Shown here: positions 53,592-64,000 of the stretch, piece by piece
Position numbering within the stretch: position 1 is the first letter of the stretch
Layout: every line of letters begins with the position of its first letter
Source of the DNA: Ziziphus jujuba
Taxonomy: Eukaryota > Streptophyta > Magnoliopsida > Rosales > Rhamnaceae
DNA length: 64,000 nt
NCBI RefSeq assembly: GCF_031755915.1
Contig: NC_083381.1
Span: 5,716,501 to 5,780,500, forward strand
Reading direction: 5' to 3'
Notes under the pieces: generated by a model
The model's input: the letters and a program-made list of their open reading frames with translations, nothing else
Databases searched by the model: none
What the model was told of the DNA's origin: nothing
Translations under genes and position numbers: made by a program

Positions 53592-54528
53592 CCAAGATTC
53601 AGAGATAGGGTTTGTTGCCAACAAGCTCCAACAAAGAATTGTGCATACTAGTAGGTAGATTTCGCCAAGACAAAGAGAACGAGCCCAACCATACCTCCAC
53701 ATGCCGCCAAATCATCATGAACCTGTCAAAATTTTCTACAGGTTTTCACATGCCAATCAACAAGACTCATGCCTCCCATGTGCTTCTAAGCTAAGCCAAG
53801 CTACTGATCGAGCCACTGAGGCAATTTCTTGGTTTGCTTTATTTAGTGCACTCTGATGTTTATGGTCCTGTAAAGGTGGAATCTCTAAGTGGCAACAAAT
53901 ATTTCCTGACCTTTATTGTTGATGCTTCTCGGAAGGTATTGGTTTATTTCATGAAGACGAAGGACCAAGTTTTAGATCACTTCAAAAAGTTCCATACCGT
54001 GGTAGAGCTGAGGCAGGAATGAAGCTAAAGTGTCTCCGCTTAAACAATGAAGGTGACTGTACTTCCAAACGGTTTGATGGCTATTGTAGAGGACAGGGTA
54101 TTCAGCATGAGAAGAGGTCCCTCGTACCCTACAACATAATGTAGTCAAGGAATGAATCAGAAAATTACGAAGAAGGTCATAAGCATGATCAGTATGGATA
54201 AGCTAAAAAAGCCATTCTAGGGAGAAGCTATTCATGCCACTTACTATTTGATTAATATACACTATAAGTACCATTGAATTTTGAAATTCTGGAGAAAGTG
54301 TGATTTGGTAAAAATGCCTCATACTCTGTTTAAGAGTATTTGGATGTTTAGCCTTTGCACATGTATCCAAGAAGCTCAGACAGAAGGTATCAGCAAAGGG
54401 TACTCCATACATCTTTATTGGATATGGAGATGAAAATTTCAGATACAGACTATGGGATCTAAAGGCAAAGAAAGTTATTAGAAGTAGGGCTGTAGTATTC
54501 CATGAAAAGAAAACAAGAGAAGACATTG
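53592..54528 (+). pseudogene. Cop1 (Ty1/copia) integrase remnant
   Basis: Frame 53834-54022 has VHSDVYGPVKVESLSGNKYF (integrase core, first Asp) and FMKTKDQVLDHFKKFHTVVE. Further on, across frames, are LKCLRLNNEGDCTS (Asp-context region, altered), a GYGDENFRYRLWDLKAKKVI-like segment and SRAVVFHEKKT, the integrase C-terminal region. The catalytic segment is degraded and the frame broken repeatedly. A C LTR interrupts at 54529. RT of the same element reappears at 62794. Confidence 0.8.
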
Positions 54529-55610
54529 TGTTAGGCCTAAAATATTGATGATTTTATGCCATATTTATAGCTTAATATTTGTTAGTTTGTGTTAATTTGT
54601 TATGCAAAAATACTTAATTATGTATTTTTTTTAATCTAGGTGACACAGGAAGAATTTTAAGAAAACAACCATAAAAATGGATTTCTTGGGTCGAATTATG
54701 GTGGGAACCAAGATTTGAGCTCGAACGGATCAAGCATTGAAAAGATTCCTTAAAGATTTCATAAAGATTCTATCGGGAATCTTGTGATGGAAGTGGATGT
54801 CATATGAATCCTCATGATCTGACAATTTCAAATATCACATTAGTTTTGGATTTCGAGATGTGAGTAGAAAGATATCATCATTTAAAGTTTGGAATTTATA
54901 AAAGGGAATATTCTAGTTAAATCTCCACCATTAATCCAAAAAGGGAATCAAGGCAATCCAACGGTCAAGATTAAGACAAGTGGCAATAATTGGTTAATTT
55001 ATCCTGAATGAGGCATATGTCATGTCACATGCTTCATTAAGGGTAAATTAGACTAATTAACTATTTTTTTTAGAAAGAATTAGAGAAAAGGAAAGTATTG
55101 GAGAGCAAGTAATATTAAGTTTCCTTTTTACATATGAAATTCGTCCGACCCTCTTCATAGCCTAAAAAAGGTATCTTACAAGACTCCCACATTGAAAATA
55201 AAGAGAGAAAAAGGTTCCCAAGGTCCTATATATATAGCCCCCACCACATTGAAGGAATATACACAAGTTTAGAGAGTTATTTAAGAGCTTTTAGGAGGCT
55301 TAAATAAAAACAAACCAAATTTTGGGAGTTTCTAAGCTTCTCTTAAGGGTTCTAGAGTTTTAAAGTTTTAGAGTTTTAGAAGATCAATTGGAGAGATTGG
55401 AGGGGGTATAGAGACGTGGGCTTGCTTGGAGAATAAGGCTACTACTTGGAGAGCTTTTGGAGTAGGATTCCTTCAATAGTTTTTATTCTCTTCTCTCTCT
55501 TTAATTGTGAACATTATTTTTTTTTTCTTTATAATTATGGATGTTGAAATTATTTTTGCCATGAACTAATTTCATAGCTAAGGTTATGATGTAGCCCTAG
55601 CTATGAAGGT
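54529..55610 (+). mobile_element. Truncated family C LTR
   Basis: Starts TGTTAGGCCTAAAATATTG inside Cop1, with TATATATATAG near 55226 and the LTR hairpin near 55570-55605. It ends at GCTATGAAGGT, where the Cop2 3' LTR begins (55611), so the last ~650 bp are missing. Confidence 0.85.
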
Positions 55611-55845
55611 GCTTTCCATGTCACCATGATGCTTAAATTTCCTAAACTTCCTAAAATCCTATTTAACTAATACACTTTAATTAACATGTTTTGATGTTTT
55701 TGTGTACCAACTTAACAAGCCCAGATTACACAAAATGACTTAAACAAAAAACAAAATAAAGTATGAGAGTGACCCTCGACCAAGGCACCTTGCTTGGTCT
55801 CGGGTTTGTCTTGTTCATGGCTAATAATGCCATGATTTTCTAACA
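55611..55845 (-). repeat. Cop2 3' LTR
   Basis: Minus strand starts TGTTAGAAAATCATGGC after CCAAGGAGAAG (polypurine tract, about 55846-55856). It matches 62528-62793 over its length with roughly 10% differences by eye; its U5 end is cut by the C LTR junction. Confidence 0.85.
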
Positions 55846-56400
55846 CTTCTCCTTGGTAATGTTAGGCATGATATGTAGAAGACTCCTAATCCTAAGCATT
55901 TGAAGTGTTTCTTTTGGCAAAGATTTTGTGAGAATATTGGCCAGCTGGTCTTGAGTGGAACAATTACCAAATTGGTTTCTTTGTTTCTTTTAGTCTTTTG
56001 GATGCTATGGTACTTCACAGGGATGTGCTTGGTTCTTCTGTATTGTACTGGATTTTTGGTGATGGCAATGACTAAAATGTTGTCACAATAAATGATGATT
56101 GCATTTGTTTGCTTGCAAGCTAGGTCATCAAGCAATTTCCTTAACCAAATTGCTTGGCTTGATGTTGTTGCCACCGAGATGTATTCAGCTTCTTCTGTTG
56201 ATTATGTCGTAGTTCCTTACTTGTGTGAACTCTATGAAAATGGACCTGAACCAAACATAAACAAGTATCCAGAGGTACTCTTTATATCTTCCAAGCTACC
56301 TATTCAATCACTATCACAACAGCCAACTAACTCACACATATTGCCGAGCTTGTGTAATATTCCAAAATTGGCCGAGCCTTACATATCTTAGGACTCTTTT
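55846..56400 (-). pseudogene. Cop2 RNase H
   Basis: Frame 55821-56174: ATTSSQAIWLRKLLDDL, IIIYCDNILVIAITKNP and RTKHIPVKYHSI, the copia RNase H C-terminal motifs (usual ..CDN.SAI..). Upstream across frames is SAEAEYI-type sequence near 56180. Frame-broken. Confidence 0.82.
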
Positions 56401-56698
56401 TGCAGCTTGGTAATGGTTCTAAGATGGTGCACTCATAAACCTTGATAGAACACTTACAGCATACATAATATCATATCTTGAAGCACACAAATAAAGCAAG
56501 CTTCCAATTAAGCTTCTATAAACCGAAGCATTCACTTTTTCACTTCCATCATTCAATTCAAACTTGGCATTCTACATCATTAGTGTTTCAACAACTTTGG
56601 CATTTTCTACTTGAAACTTATCAAGCAAATTAAAAGCATATCTTTCTTGTGATAAAAATATACCTTTATCTGTTTGCTTGATCTCCAAACCTTACAAG
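56401..56698 (-). pseudogene. Cop2 RT C-terminal part
   Basis: Minus readings include GLEIKQTDKGIFLSQERYAF, NLLDKFQVENAKVVET and [24 protein letters not shown] segments, the copia RT thumb and connection. It joins 57817 after removal of the B solo LTR. Confidence 0.78.
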
Positions 56699-56703
56699 TA
56701 ATT

Positions 56704-57811
56704 TGATGTGATTCTGCCCGAACCCTCTCAACCGATAACCTGCTAGGGTGCTGACTCGACGCGGATGAAGACCAGGCCAATCACAAGAGCTCAAATTAAG
56801 AGATTTAAGGACAAACTAGGAGCATTTATACAGGGGATAATCAATTCTCAACAGAGCTTGTCCATACTTGAAGATACAAAGCCGATTCTAAGCATCAAAG
56901 TGGTGAAAGCCGATATGGACCCGGATAGCAGTTTTGGTGCAAATATGGACAACGGGCAACATGAAATGGTTCCAACTCTTTATGGATTCAATACATATGT
57001 CTAAAAGGATATGGAATCAATTCAAGGCAGCTTCAAAGGCATTCAAAAAGGGTTTGTATGGACAGCTTCAAATTTGGCCTATTTTTTACTGTATTTTGCT
57101 GAATTGGCTTTTTCTTTCTCTTCCAAGCATGGGCAACGTGTGGGACTTCATGGTCAGCTTATTTGGCATCCTGGGAAGCATATTGAAGTTGATTTGGAGC
57201 TCAAGTTGGTCAAAGAATGTTCAAAGTCAACTTAGTCAAAAAGCTAGTATTTTAGTTTCCTAATTTGATTCTACTTTTTGTTTTAGGAAATTACCATAAC
57301 TTTTTGGTTTTTATTTATTTATTTGCTAGACAATAAGTTTAGGAAAGTTCTTATTTCATTATTTTCATTGTAAATTAAATATTTCCTAATCCAAAATAAA
57401 GGAATTAATTAATTAGAATTTAGATTTAGCAATGTAGGAAATTCGGCCACTTTAGGAAAGGTTATTGTATGGCCAGCTTCCTTATGACTTCTAGGGTTTA
57501 TTATGTGACTTTTTCAGCCTATTTAAAGGCTTGTTTTATCAATAATAATCAGTACATTATTCATACAGAAAATTATTTGTGAGATTGAATTCTCTTTGTT
57601 CTTTCGAACACCTAAAATACCATTAGTGAATGAGTGTTTTAGTTTAACTTATCAATAGGCCTTCCATCACCTATTGTGGCGTCTTCCTTATATACCAAGG
57701 TTTCTAATCACAAGTTGGTTTGGGGTCAAGGTGATCATTAGAACATGAACATAATTAGATCCGGGCTAATATAATACGAGTTTAAGAGCAGGTCATCCTA
57801 AGTTCGTATCA
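56704..57811 (+). mobile_element. Solo LTR of family B, TSD TAATT
   Basis: 1108 bp, TGATGTGATTCTG ... GTTCGTATCA, flanked by TAATT at 56699-56703 and 57812-57816. Removing it rejoins the Cop2 RT motif NLGLMNY / GLEI. The start encodes RPITRAQIKRFKDKLGAFIQ (56765-57004). TATTTAAAG lies near 57521. Confidence 0.93.
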
Positions 57812-57937
57812 TAATTCATTAGGCCAAGGTTGAATATTTCAAACATTTCTTTTAGTTTATCTTTGAATTTTTGAATGCCTTCCATGTTGCAACCTGTTAT
57901 AAGCAAATCATCAACATAAAGAGAGACTACCATTTGG
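57812..57937 (-). pseudogene. Cop2 RT active-site segment
   Basis: Minus translation gives SLSLYVDDLLITGCN, with the copia YVDD motif intact, then FKDKLKEMFEIFNLGLMNY. It is a 126-bp island between two inserted LTRs. Confidence 0.85.
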
Positions 57938-59673
57938 TGTTAGCTCTAAAATATTGATGATTTTATGCTATATTTATAGCTTAATATTTGTTAGTCTGCG
58001 TTAATTTGTTATAAAAAGATACTCAATTATGTATTTTTCTTAATCTAGGTGAAAGAAGAAGAATTTTAAGAAAACAACCATAAAATTGGATTCCTTGGGT
58101 CGAATTATGGTGGGAAACAAGATTGAGCTCGAGCGGATCAAGTGTTGAAAAGATTCCAAGAAAATTCCTTAAAGATTCCATAAAGATTCTGTCGGGAAGT
58201 CCATGATGACAGTGGATGTCATATGAATCCTCATGATCTGACGATTTCAAATGTCACATTAGTTTTGGATTTCGAGGCGCGAGTAAAAAAATATCATCAT
58301 TTACAGTTTGGAATTTATAAAAATGAATATTTTTAGTTAAATATCCACCATGGATTAAGAGAGGGAATCAAGGCAATCCAAGGGCCAAGATTAGGACAAG
58401 TGGAGATAATTGGTTATTTTATCATTAATAAGGCACATGTCGTGTAACATGCTTCATTAAGGGTAAATTAGACTAATTAATTATTTTTTTAGAAAGAATG
58501 AGAGAAAAGGAAAGTATTGGAAAGCAAGTAATATCAAGTTTGCTTTTTACACATGAAATTCGTCCAACCCTCTTGATGGCCTAAAAGAGATATCTTCCAA
58601 GACTCCAGCATTGAAAATAAACAGAGAAAAAGGTTCCCAAGATCCTATATATATAGCCTCCACCACATTGAAAGGAGATATACAAGTTTAGAGAGTTATT
58701 TAAAAGCTTTTAGGAGGCTTAAATAGAAACAAACCAAATTTTGGGAGTTTCTAAGGTTCTCTTTAGGGTTCTAAGGTTTTAAATTTTTAGAGTTTTGGAA
58801 GATCAATTGGAGAGTTTGGAGGGGGCATAGAGACGTGGGCTTGCTTGGAGAAGAAGGCTACTACTTGGAGAGCTTTTGGAGGAGGATTTCTTCAATAGTT
58901 TTTATTCTCTTCTCTCTCTTTAATTGTGAACATTATTTTTTTTTCTTTATAATTATGGATGTTGAAATTATTTTTACCATGAACTAATTTCATAGCTAGG
59001 GTTATGATGTAGCTATGAAGGTCTAATTATCTTAATATATGTTGAGTTTTATTTATTTAGTAATATGTTTTGTTAATAAATCATTGGTATGCTTAATGCT
59101 TTCATAGGCCGGAAGGAATGAATGATTTTAACAATATTTGAGCTTGGAAAAGGATAATATTATGGATCTCCAATGATTTACATGAATGTATAATTAATTG
59201 GAAAATAGTTATGTCTCATGCCATATTATTTGCTCAATCTATGCTTAATGAATTTGCATGATTTAATTTATAGGTCGAAAGGAATAAATTAGGTTATGTG
59301 AATATTATCAATTGTGAGTGGAAACTACTTTTGATTAATTTTGTGATTAAGTGTGGTTAACAAAATTACTAGTTAATTAAATTTACACATTTAAGTAATT
59401 AAATTGGAATAGTTAGTGGTGAAATCAAATGGTTTAGTATTCATAGTTATTCAATTCTCTCTCTTACTTGAAATTGATTGAATTTTAATTTCTTATTTTT
59501 GTTTAATTTAGTTTATTTAATTTTTAATTTCCATCTTAATTGCTAGTTCCAATATCACCAAAACCTGATTATCTTTGGTACTTAATTCTTAATTCTTTGG
59601 GTACGACAACCCTATTTTTCCACCTTATTACTTGAAAATGATTCGTGCACTTGCAAGTTGGTTTTACACATCA
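57938..59673 (+). mobile_element. Family C LTR in Cop2 RT
   Basis: 1736 bp, TGTTAGCTCTAAAATATTG ... TTTACACATCA. Cop2 RT resumes on both sides (SLYVDD to the left, IKVI-type sequence to the right), so it behaves as a solo LTR. The adjacent 5-mers (TTTGG, AATGA) do not match, so the TSD has decayed or the edges were rearranged. One arm of the LTR hairpin is deleted near 59000. Confidence 0.85.
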
Positions 59674-60250
59674 AATGACTTTGATATAGAGAGTAGGCTC
59701 ATTATCACTTCTTGAAAGGCTTTCATGAGTGAGAAATTCATCAATTCTTGCATACCAAGCTCTTGAAGCTTGTTTGAGCCCGTAAAAAGCTTTATGAAGC
59801 TTGTATACTTTCTCCTCCTCTCATTCTTTGACCAAGCCTTCAGGTTGCTCTACATAAACTTCTTCTTCTAATATACCATTTAGAAAAGCTGATTTCACAT
59901 CCAAATTATATATTTTCCATGATTTGTTGGATGCATATGCAAGTAAAAGCTGAATAGTTTCATGTCTTGCCACCTGTGCACAGGTCTCCATGTAGTCTAT
60001 TGCATATCGTTGAACGTCTCTCTTTATAACCAGCTTTGCTTTGTGTTTGTTTAAGCACCATTAGGGTTTCATTTGGATCTAAACACCCATTTAACACCTA
60101 TAACATGTCCTTTCTTTAGTCTCGGCATGAACCTCCAAGTTTTATTCTTTTCTATCATGTTAAGCTCCTCCTCCATTGCAGCCTGCCATTCTTTATGTTA
60201 TGAAGCCTCATTATATGTTGTAGTATCAGGTATTGCCATCCTTGCATTTG
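59674..60250 (-). pseudogene. Cop2 RT N-terminal part
   Basis: Minus readings: EWQAAMEEELNMIEKNKTW, GVKWVFRSK-type with changes, a TCAQVARHETIQLLLAYA segment, NLDVKSAFLNGILEEEVYVE and HKAFYGLKQASRAWY. These are the canonical copia RT motifs. Several stops are present. Confidence 0.85.
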
Positions 60251-61130
60251 CATAAAGTTCAGCAATTGATTTTGTGCCTCTCTTCCCTACATGATCTTTA
60301 TTGGCCGGATCACCATCTTCATCACCAACATCATTCTTGAGAATATCAAGGTCATCTTGATTAGTGGAAGGAGTTCTTGATTGAATATAAATGTTTGCTT
60401 CCACTTTTCTTGTTTCCAACTTGAATATGAGTTCTCATCTATAACATTTCTATAAACAACAACCTACGTACACATCAAATATTTTATAGCCCTTTGAAAC
60501 CGAGATATAGCCAACAAGTATGCCAATATTTGCTTTCTTGTCTAATTTGGTTCTTTTGGTGTCATGTACATGCATATAACAAATGCTTCCAAAGACTTTT
60601 AAGTGAGCAATTGAAGATTTAAAACCATACCACAATTCATTTGGAGTTTTAAACTCAATTGCCTTACTTGGAAGTCGATTTAGGAGGTATACATTCATGT
60701 TGGCAGCTTCGGCCCAAAATTTCTTTGGTAAGCACTTCTTGAACAGCAAGCATCTTGACATCTCCATGATGGTTCTATTCTTCCTTTCACTAACTCCATT
60801 TTGTAGTGGTGTGTATCGAGTTGTGAGTTGATATATGATGCCACTTAGCTTGCAAATATCTTGAAAAGCTTTGGAAATATACTCACCACCATTGTCGGTT
60901 CGGATTACCTTGATGGTTGTTTGTGCTTAGTTTTCCATAAGTGTCTTGAGCTTTCCAAACGTGGCTGCTGTTTCTTATTTTTGTTTGACAATGTATATCC
61001 AGTATTTTCTTGAATAACCATCAATAAAGATGATAAAATACTTCCTCCCTGCATGAGTTGCTTCATTCATTAATCCACACCAATCTGAATGCACCAATTG
61101 TAAATTTTCCTTTGCTTTGCCCAGGTGTTG
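60251..61130 (-). pseudogene. Cop2 integrase
   Basis: Core motifs on the minus strand: LVHSDWCGLMNEATHAGRKY (Asp), IRTDNGGEYISKAF (Asp) and PLQNGVSERKNRTIMEMSR (Glu), so the catalytic D,D,E residues are visible. Frame 60450-60767 carries the C-terminal part (KKFWAEAANMNVYLLNRLPS, KTPNELWYGFKSS, KVFGSICYMHV). A stop within the core (WSEM-type region near 60930) and frameshifts break it. Confidence 0.87.
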
Positions 61131-61610
61131 TCAAAAGAACTGGTTGTCTTTTGATTTTGACAAGTTGACATGTTTGGAAAACAGCTTCAACTTCTTGGAT
61201 TTGTGGTAAATGATCACTATTTGTTGAGATTGCATCTGTTTAATGGTTGCATAGTTGTAGTGGCCAAGCCTCCTATGCAATAATTTTGAATCTTCGTGGA
61301 CTTTGCTTCTCATAACCAATTGATTTTGTTGATTGAAATAATCTCCGTTTCCTTATGCCTCCATGATTTGTCCATTTGCTTCTTCGATTTTTGTTACAAT
61401 TCTTGGGTTAAGCTTTGCAAACAGGTCATGGTTGTTGCACATGTGATTTGTACACCCGCTGTCCAAAATCCATGAATCTTTAGTTGTGCTTGCTAGGTTG
61501 CAAGTTGTTGTGAAGGTATGCTCATGCTCTTTGCTTGATTCCTTGGGTTCTTGTGCTTGTCTTGCCTCTTGTCTTTGGTTCTTTTACCTACAAACTCTTT
61601 CCATATGACC
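61131..61610 (-). pseudogene. Cop2 protease and GAG-pre-integrase
   Basis: 61131-61319 contains LLHRRLGHYNYATIKQMQSQ, the copia GAG-pre-integrase motif. Upstream (about 61380-61490) the reading SWILDSGCTNHM holds the aspartic protease D-S-G site. A stop at EA*GNG interrupts the join. Confidence 0.83.
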
Positions 61611-61619
61611 AAATTGCTT

Positions 61620-62512
61620 GCAAATTTTATAGAACATTTGGTCTCCACTAGCATATCTTGGCCGTGTGTCCTTGTTTCTTACATATTGTACAAGGACCAT
61701 AGGTCATGTTGTTCCCTCTTTCATTGGTGATCTCCTTACCTCTATTTTGCCTTTGAAAAACCCTTGGTTTCTGGATTGATTTGCCTTTGTTGTTTGTTGC
61801 AAGGGCAGCTTCACTCGTGCTAGATTCACCTTGTAGCCAAAGACTCCTCCTTTGTTCCGTGGCTTGCAAGGCATTGAGCAATTCAGCAATTGTTACTTGT
61901 GAAAGGTCTCTTATTTCTTCCAAAGTTGAAATCTTTGCTTCATATTTCCCTGGAAGACATATGAGGATTTTTTCAACAATCTTATGATCTGGAAAGAGTT
62001 CACCATGTAGCCGAATTTGATTAACAATCTTCATGAGTTTATTAGAAAACTCCTTCACGATTTCATGTTCTTGCATCTTTAGGTTTTCAAACTCTCTTCT
62101 AAGATTGAGCAGCTGCATCTGTCTTGATCTTGAGCTTCTTAGAACTTTTCTTGAAGTCTTTCCTAAGCTTGTTTAGGTGTTGTGCAAGTCATTATTCTTA
62201 TAAAGATTTCATTTGTCATAGCAGTTTGTATTACTGTGAGAGTTTTGTGAGGTCTTACATTTCTACATTATGAAGCTTAATTTGATTCACAGTAGCTCCT
62301 GCCCTTAATGGTTCTACTTCATAGTCAACTTCAACAAGCTCCCAAAGGTCATAAACTTAAAGATAAGATTTCATTTTGATTGCCTAAATAGCATAGTTTT
62401 GCCCATCAAAGATAGGAGGTAAAGGTGCTGAAAAGTGTGAGGAAGCCCTTGAAACCAGTTGTTGTTCTTTGAGTTTTCACTCAGGTTTTGAACAAAGAAT
62501 TAATGAAACAAA
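61620..62512 (-). pseudogene. Cop2 gag
   Basis: Frame 61648-62118 is a copia gag central domain: LRREFENLKMQEHEIVKEFS, NKLMKIVNQIRLHGE, ILICLPGKYEAKISTLEE, LNALQATEQRR, then the zinc knuckle CTICKKQGHTAKIC (CX2CX4HX4C). The N-terminal part (about 62340-62440) reads PPIFDGQNYA..A.KMKSYL and YDLWELVE across frames. Stops lie near 62120-62330. Confidence 0.85.
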
Positions 62513-62525
62513 GCTCTGATACCAA
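62513..62525 (-). promoter_or_regulatory. Cop2 primer-binding site (initiator tRNA-Met)
   Basis: Plus-strand GCTCTGATACCAA: the minus strand TTGGTATCAGAGC is complementary to initiator tRNA-Met. It lies 2 nt from the LTR. Confidence 0.9.
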
Positions 62526-62527
62526 TT

Positions 62528-62793
62528 TGGAAGGTTAAGGCAAGGCGCTTTCCATGTCATCATGATGTTTAAATTTCCTAAACTTTCTAAAACCCTAATT
62601 TGGCTAATACACTTTATTAACACATTTTGGTGTCTTTATGCACCAACTTAACAAGCCTAGATTACACAAAATGGCTTTAACAAAGTACAAAACAAAATAC
62701 AAAACAAAGTATGAAAGTAACCCTCAGCCAAGGCACCTTACTTAGTCTTAGGTTTGTCTTCTTCATGGCTAACAATGCCATGATTTTCTAACA
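62528..62793 (-). repeat. Cop2 5' LTR
   Basis: 266 bp, TGTTAGAAAATCATGG ... ACCTTCCA on the minus strand. It pairs with 55611-55845. The right flank is Cop1 RT sequence. Confidence 0.87.
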
Positions 62794-63018
62794 TATTTAT
62801 ATTCAGAGATTTCTAAATAGAAACTTCCTTGCACTTTTGCTATATGTTTTAGATATGTTGATCATTGGATAAGATGCAATGAAAATTAGTCAGTTGAAGA
62901 AGAAACTTTCCAAGTTATTTGATATGAAGGACGTGGGACCAGCTCAATAGATTTTGAGAAAGCCAATAGCCTGAGATAGGAAGAATCACAGGTTATGGTT
63001 ATCTCAGGAGAAGTACAT
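62794..63018 (+). pseudogene. Cop1 RT fragment, first part
   Basis: Plus readings: LLYVLDMLIIG (YVDD changed to YVLD), DAMKISQLKKKLSKLFDMKD, then GPAQ, and RLWLSQEKYI. Together with the integrase at 53592-54528 this shows one (+) copia element interrupted by Cop2 and a C LTR. The RT N-terminus is missing. Confidence 0.82.
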
Positions 63019-63882
63019 TGATATGAACCTAGAGCGACTTGCCTCTAAACTCGTAACAAGGATTGATTTGGACTGTTTAAATTATAAGTTATCAATGGAA
63101 GACCTTGACCCTTTACCTATATTGGAGGTAAGAACCTTGGTATTGTGAAGATGCCAAAATAGAGTGCGAAATAACCTATTGATAAGTCAAATTTGAACTC
63201 CACAAGCAAAGCTTGAAAAGTTCGATATAGCTCTTAGAGAACCAAGAGAATCACTCTCACTTTTTAATTAAAATTGTTTAATCTTTATTCACGACTTATG
63301 TGGCTTTAAATAGGCTAAATAAATTGCAAAGCTTTTCTAAATTTGCTAAAAATAAGTATGGCCGAAATTTAGGTTTCAGAAACCTAATGTGACTTCTAGT
63401 TTCCTAATTTGAATGGCCTTTAATTCTTTGACCAATTCAACTCTAATAAAATTAGAAAAGTAAATTAGAAATGTAATAAAATTAAATTAGGAAAGTAAAT
63501 AGGCAACATGCCAAAATCAAATCAAGACATAAATAAAAATTAATTTTTTCCTAATTATAAAATTTGGCCAAGCTTAGTTGGATGCCATGTCACCATATGA
63601 TGCCATATCACCATCCATGTCATTAAAATGTGCCACATCACCATGTTGTAGGATTCCATGCGTTAAGCTCCCTTTCACATTGGCATCCTCCATCCCAATC
63701 ATATGGACCAATTTTGGTTTATCTTCAGTAATGAACTTGCTTTCTTGGGTTGTAAATACCTCCTGGATTAAACCATTTAGCACCTCTTTAAATATCTTTG
63801 CTCTTGCCCTGGTTATTGGTCCTATAGAGATTTGAAATGGATCTGGACTCCATCTTGAGGTGCTCTTGTCATGTCCTCATCA
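63019..63882 (-). mobile_element. Solo LTR of family A (A2-like), TSD TACAT
   Basis: 864 bp, TGATATGAACC ... GTCCTCATCA, flanked by TACAT at 63014-63018 and 63883-63887. Frame 63574-63783 encodes the LTR-borne tail (LNGLIQEVFTTQESKF, DDMDGDMASYGD). It has only one palindromic repeat. Removing it rejoins Cop1 RT (SQEKYI / E). Confidence 0.93.
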
Positions 63883-63887
63883 TACAT

Positions 63888-64000
63888 TGAATGAGTGATA
63901 AATAGATTGCACATGGATAGGGCCAAAACCAATCAGCATTCCATGAGCAAACCACTTTAAGTTGAGCAAGAGATCATGCCCCTCACCCAAAGTAGAGATA
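63888..64000 (+). pseudogene. Cop1 RT fragment, continued to window end
   Basis: Continues from QEKYI with a stop soon after, then RLHMDRAKTISIP and ANHFKLSKRSCPSP, the copia RT end. It runs off the window. Confidence 0.78.

Larger units (their letters stand above)
55611..62793 (-). mobile_element. Cop2 (Ty1/copia), carrying B and C LTRs
   Basis: Minus order: 5' LTR 62528-62793, Met-tRNA PBS, gag, protease, GAG-pre-integrase, integrase, RT, RNase H, polypurine tract, 3' LTR 55611-55845 (first ~19 bp missing). This gag-pro-IN-RT-RH order is diagnostic of Ty1/copia. RT is interrupted by a B solo LTR (56704-57811) and a C LTR (57938-59673). All domains are present but broken by stops. It separates the integrase and RT remnants of Cop1. 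Confidence 0.88.

Noticed and set aside
57933..59678. Target-site duplication for the C LTR in Cop2
   Set aside because: TTTGG and AATGA do not match; the solo-LTR reading rests on the Cop2 RT continuing on both sides.
1..64000. tRNA, rRNA, CRISPR or bacterial-type operon
   Set aside because: No cloverleaf, rRNA core motif or spaced direct-repeat array was seen; the only tRNA-like matches are PBS sequences of 12-17 nt next to LTRs.

Overview
The window is plant nuclear DNA (most likely a dicot) made almost entirely of nested LTR retrotransposons. The evidence is AT-rich sequence, primer-binding sites matching plant initiator Met-tRNA and Asp-tRNA, Ty3/gypsy and Ty1/copia gag, protease, RT, RNase H and integrase remnants on both strands, and target-site duplications (TSDs). 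I found no host gene, rRNA, tRNA or CRISPR array. Nearly every coding stretch is broken by stops, frameshifts or deletions. The one long uninterrupted frame outside canonical pol is the gag-like ORF of a young non-autonomous element at 11721-12926.

Working family names used below. A (subtypes A1, A2), B and D are related Ty3/gypsy families with a Met-tRNA PBS, CRM-like RT, and a polyprotein that reads past the polypurine tract into the 3' LTR. C is a Tat/Athila-like non-autonomous family with an Asp-tRNA PBS. E is a chromodomain chromovirus. Cop1 and Cop2 are Ty1/copia elements.

Layout. 1-1149 unassigned. 1155-4238 a 3.1 kb solo-LTR-like element (TSD TGCAT). 4440-5105 3' end of E (-). 5106-21947 element B1 (-), containing A1 element G1 (5128-16778, TSD GACTC), which itself contains full-length C1 (8106-15071, TSD CATGT); B1 also carries a C solo LTR (20019-21763, TSD CCATT). 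21948-26729 element B2 (-). 26730-36780 remains of an A2 element (+), split in gag by B3 (28988-36437, TSD TAGCC), whose two terminal LTRs are inverted. 36781-44156 element D (-), interrupted by B and A2 LTR pieces. 44157-45280 A1 3' end (-). 45281-46218 C fragment (+). 46219-52640 A-family element (+) with mismatched LTR subtypes. 52641-64000 Cop1 (+), interrupted by a truncated C LTR, by Cop2 (-, carrying B and C solo LTRs) and by an A2 solo LTR (63019-63882, TSD TACAT).

No copy appears autonomous: D keeps the best gag-pro-RT, B1 and the 46 kb A element keep RNase H and integrase, and the others are deletion derivatives. Seven insertions have intact 5-bp TSDs, which gives a firm nesting order. 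The CRM-like families and the nesting would fit pericentromeric DNA, but that is inference. The most unusual observations are the inverted-LTR insertion B3, an RT-to-integrase deletion junction shared by A1 and B copies, the scrambled IN-RT-IN order in B2 and B3, and the twin-zinc-knuckle ORF of C1.
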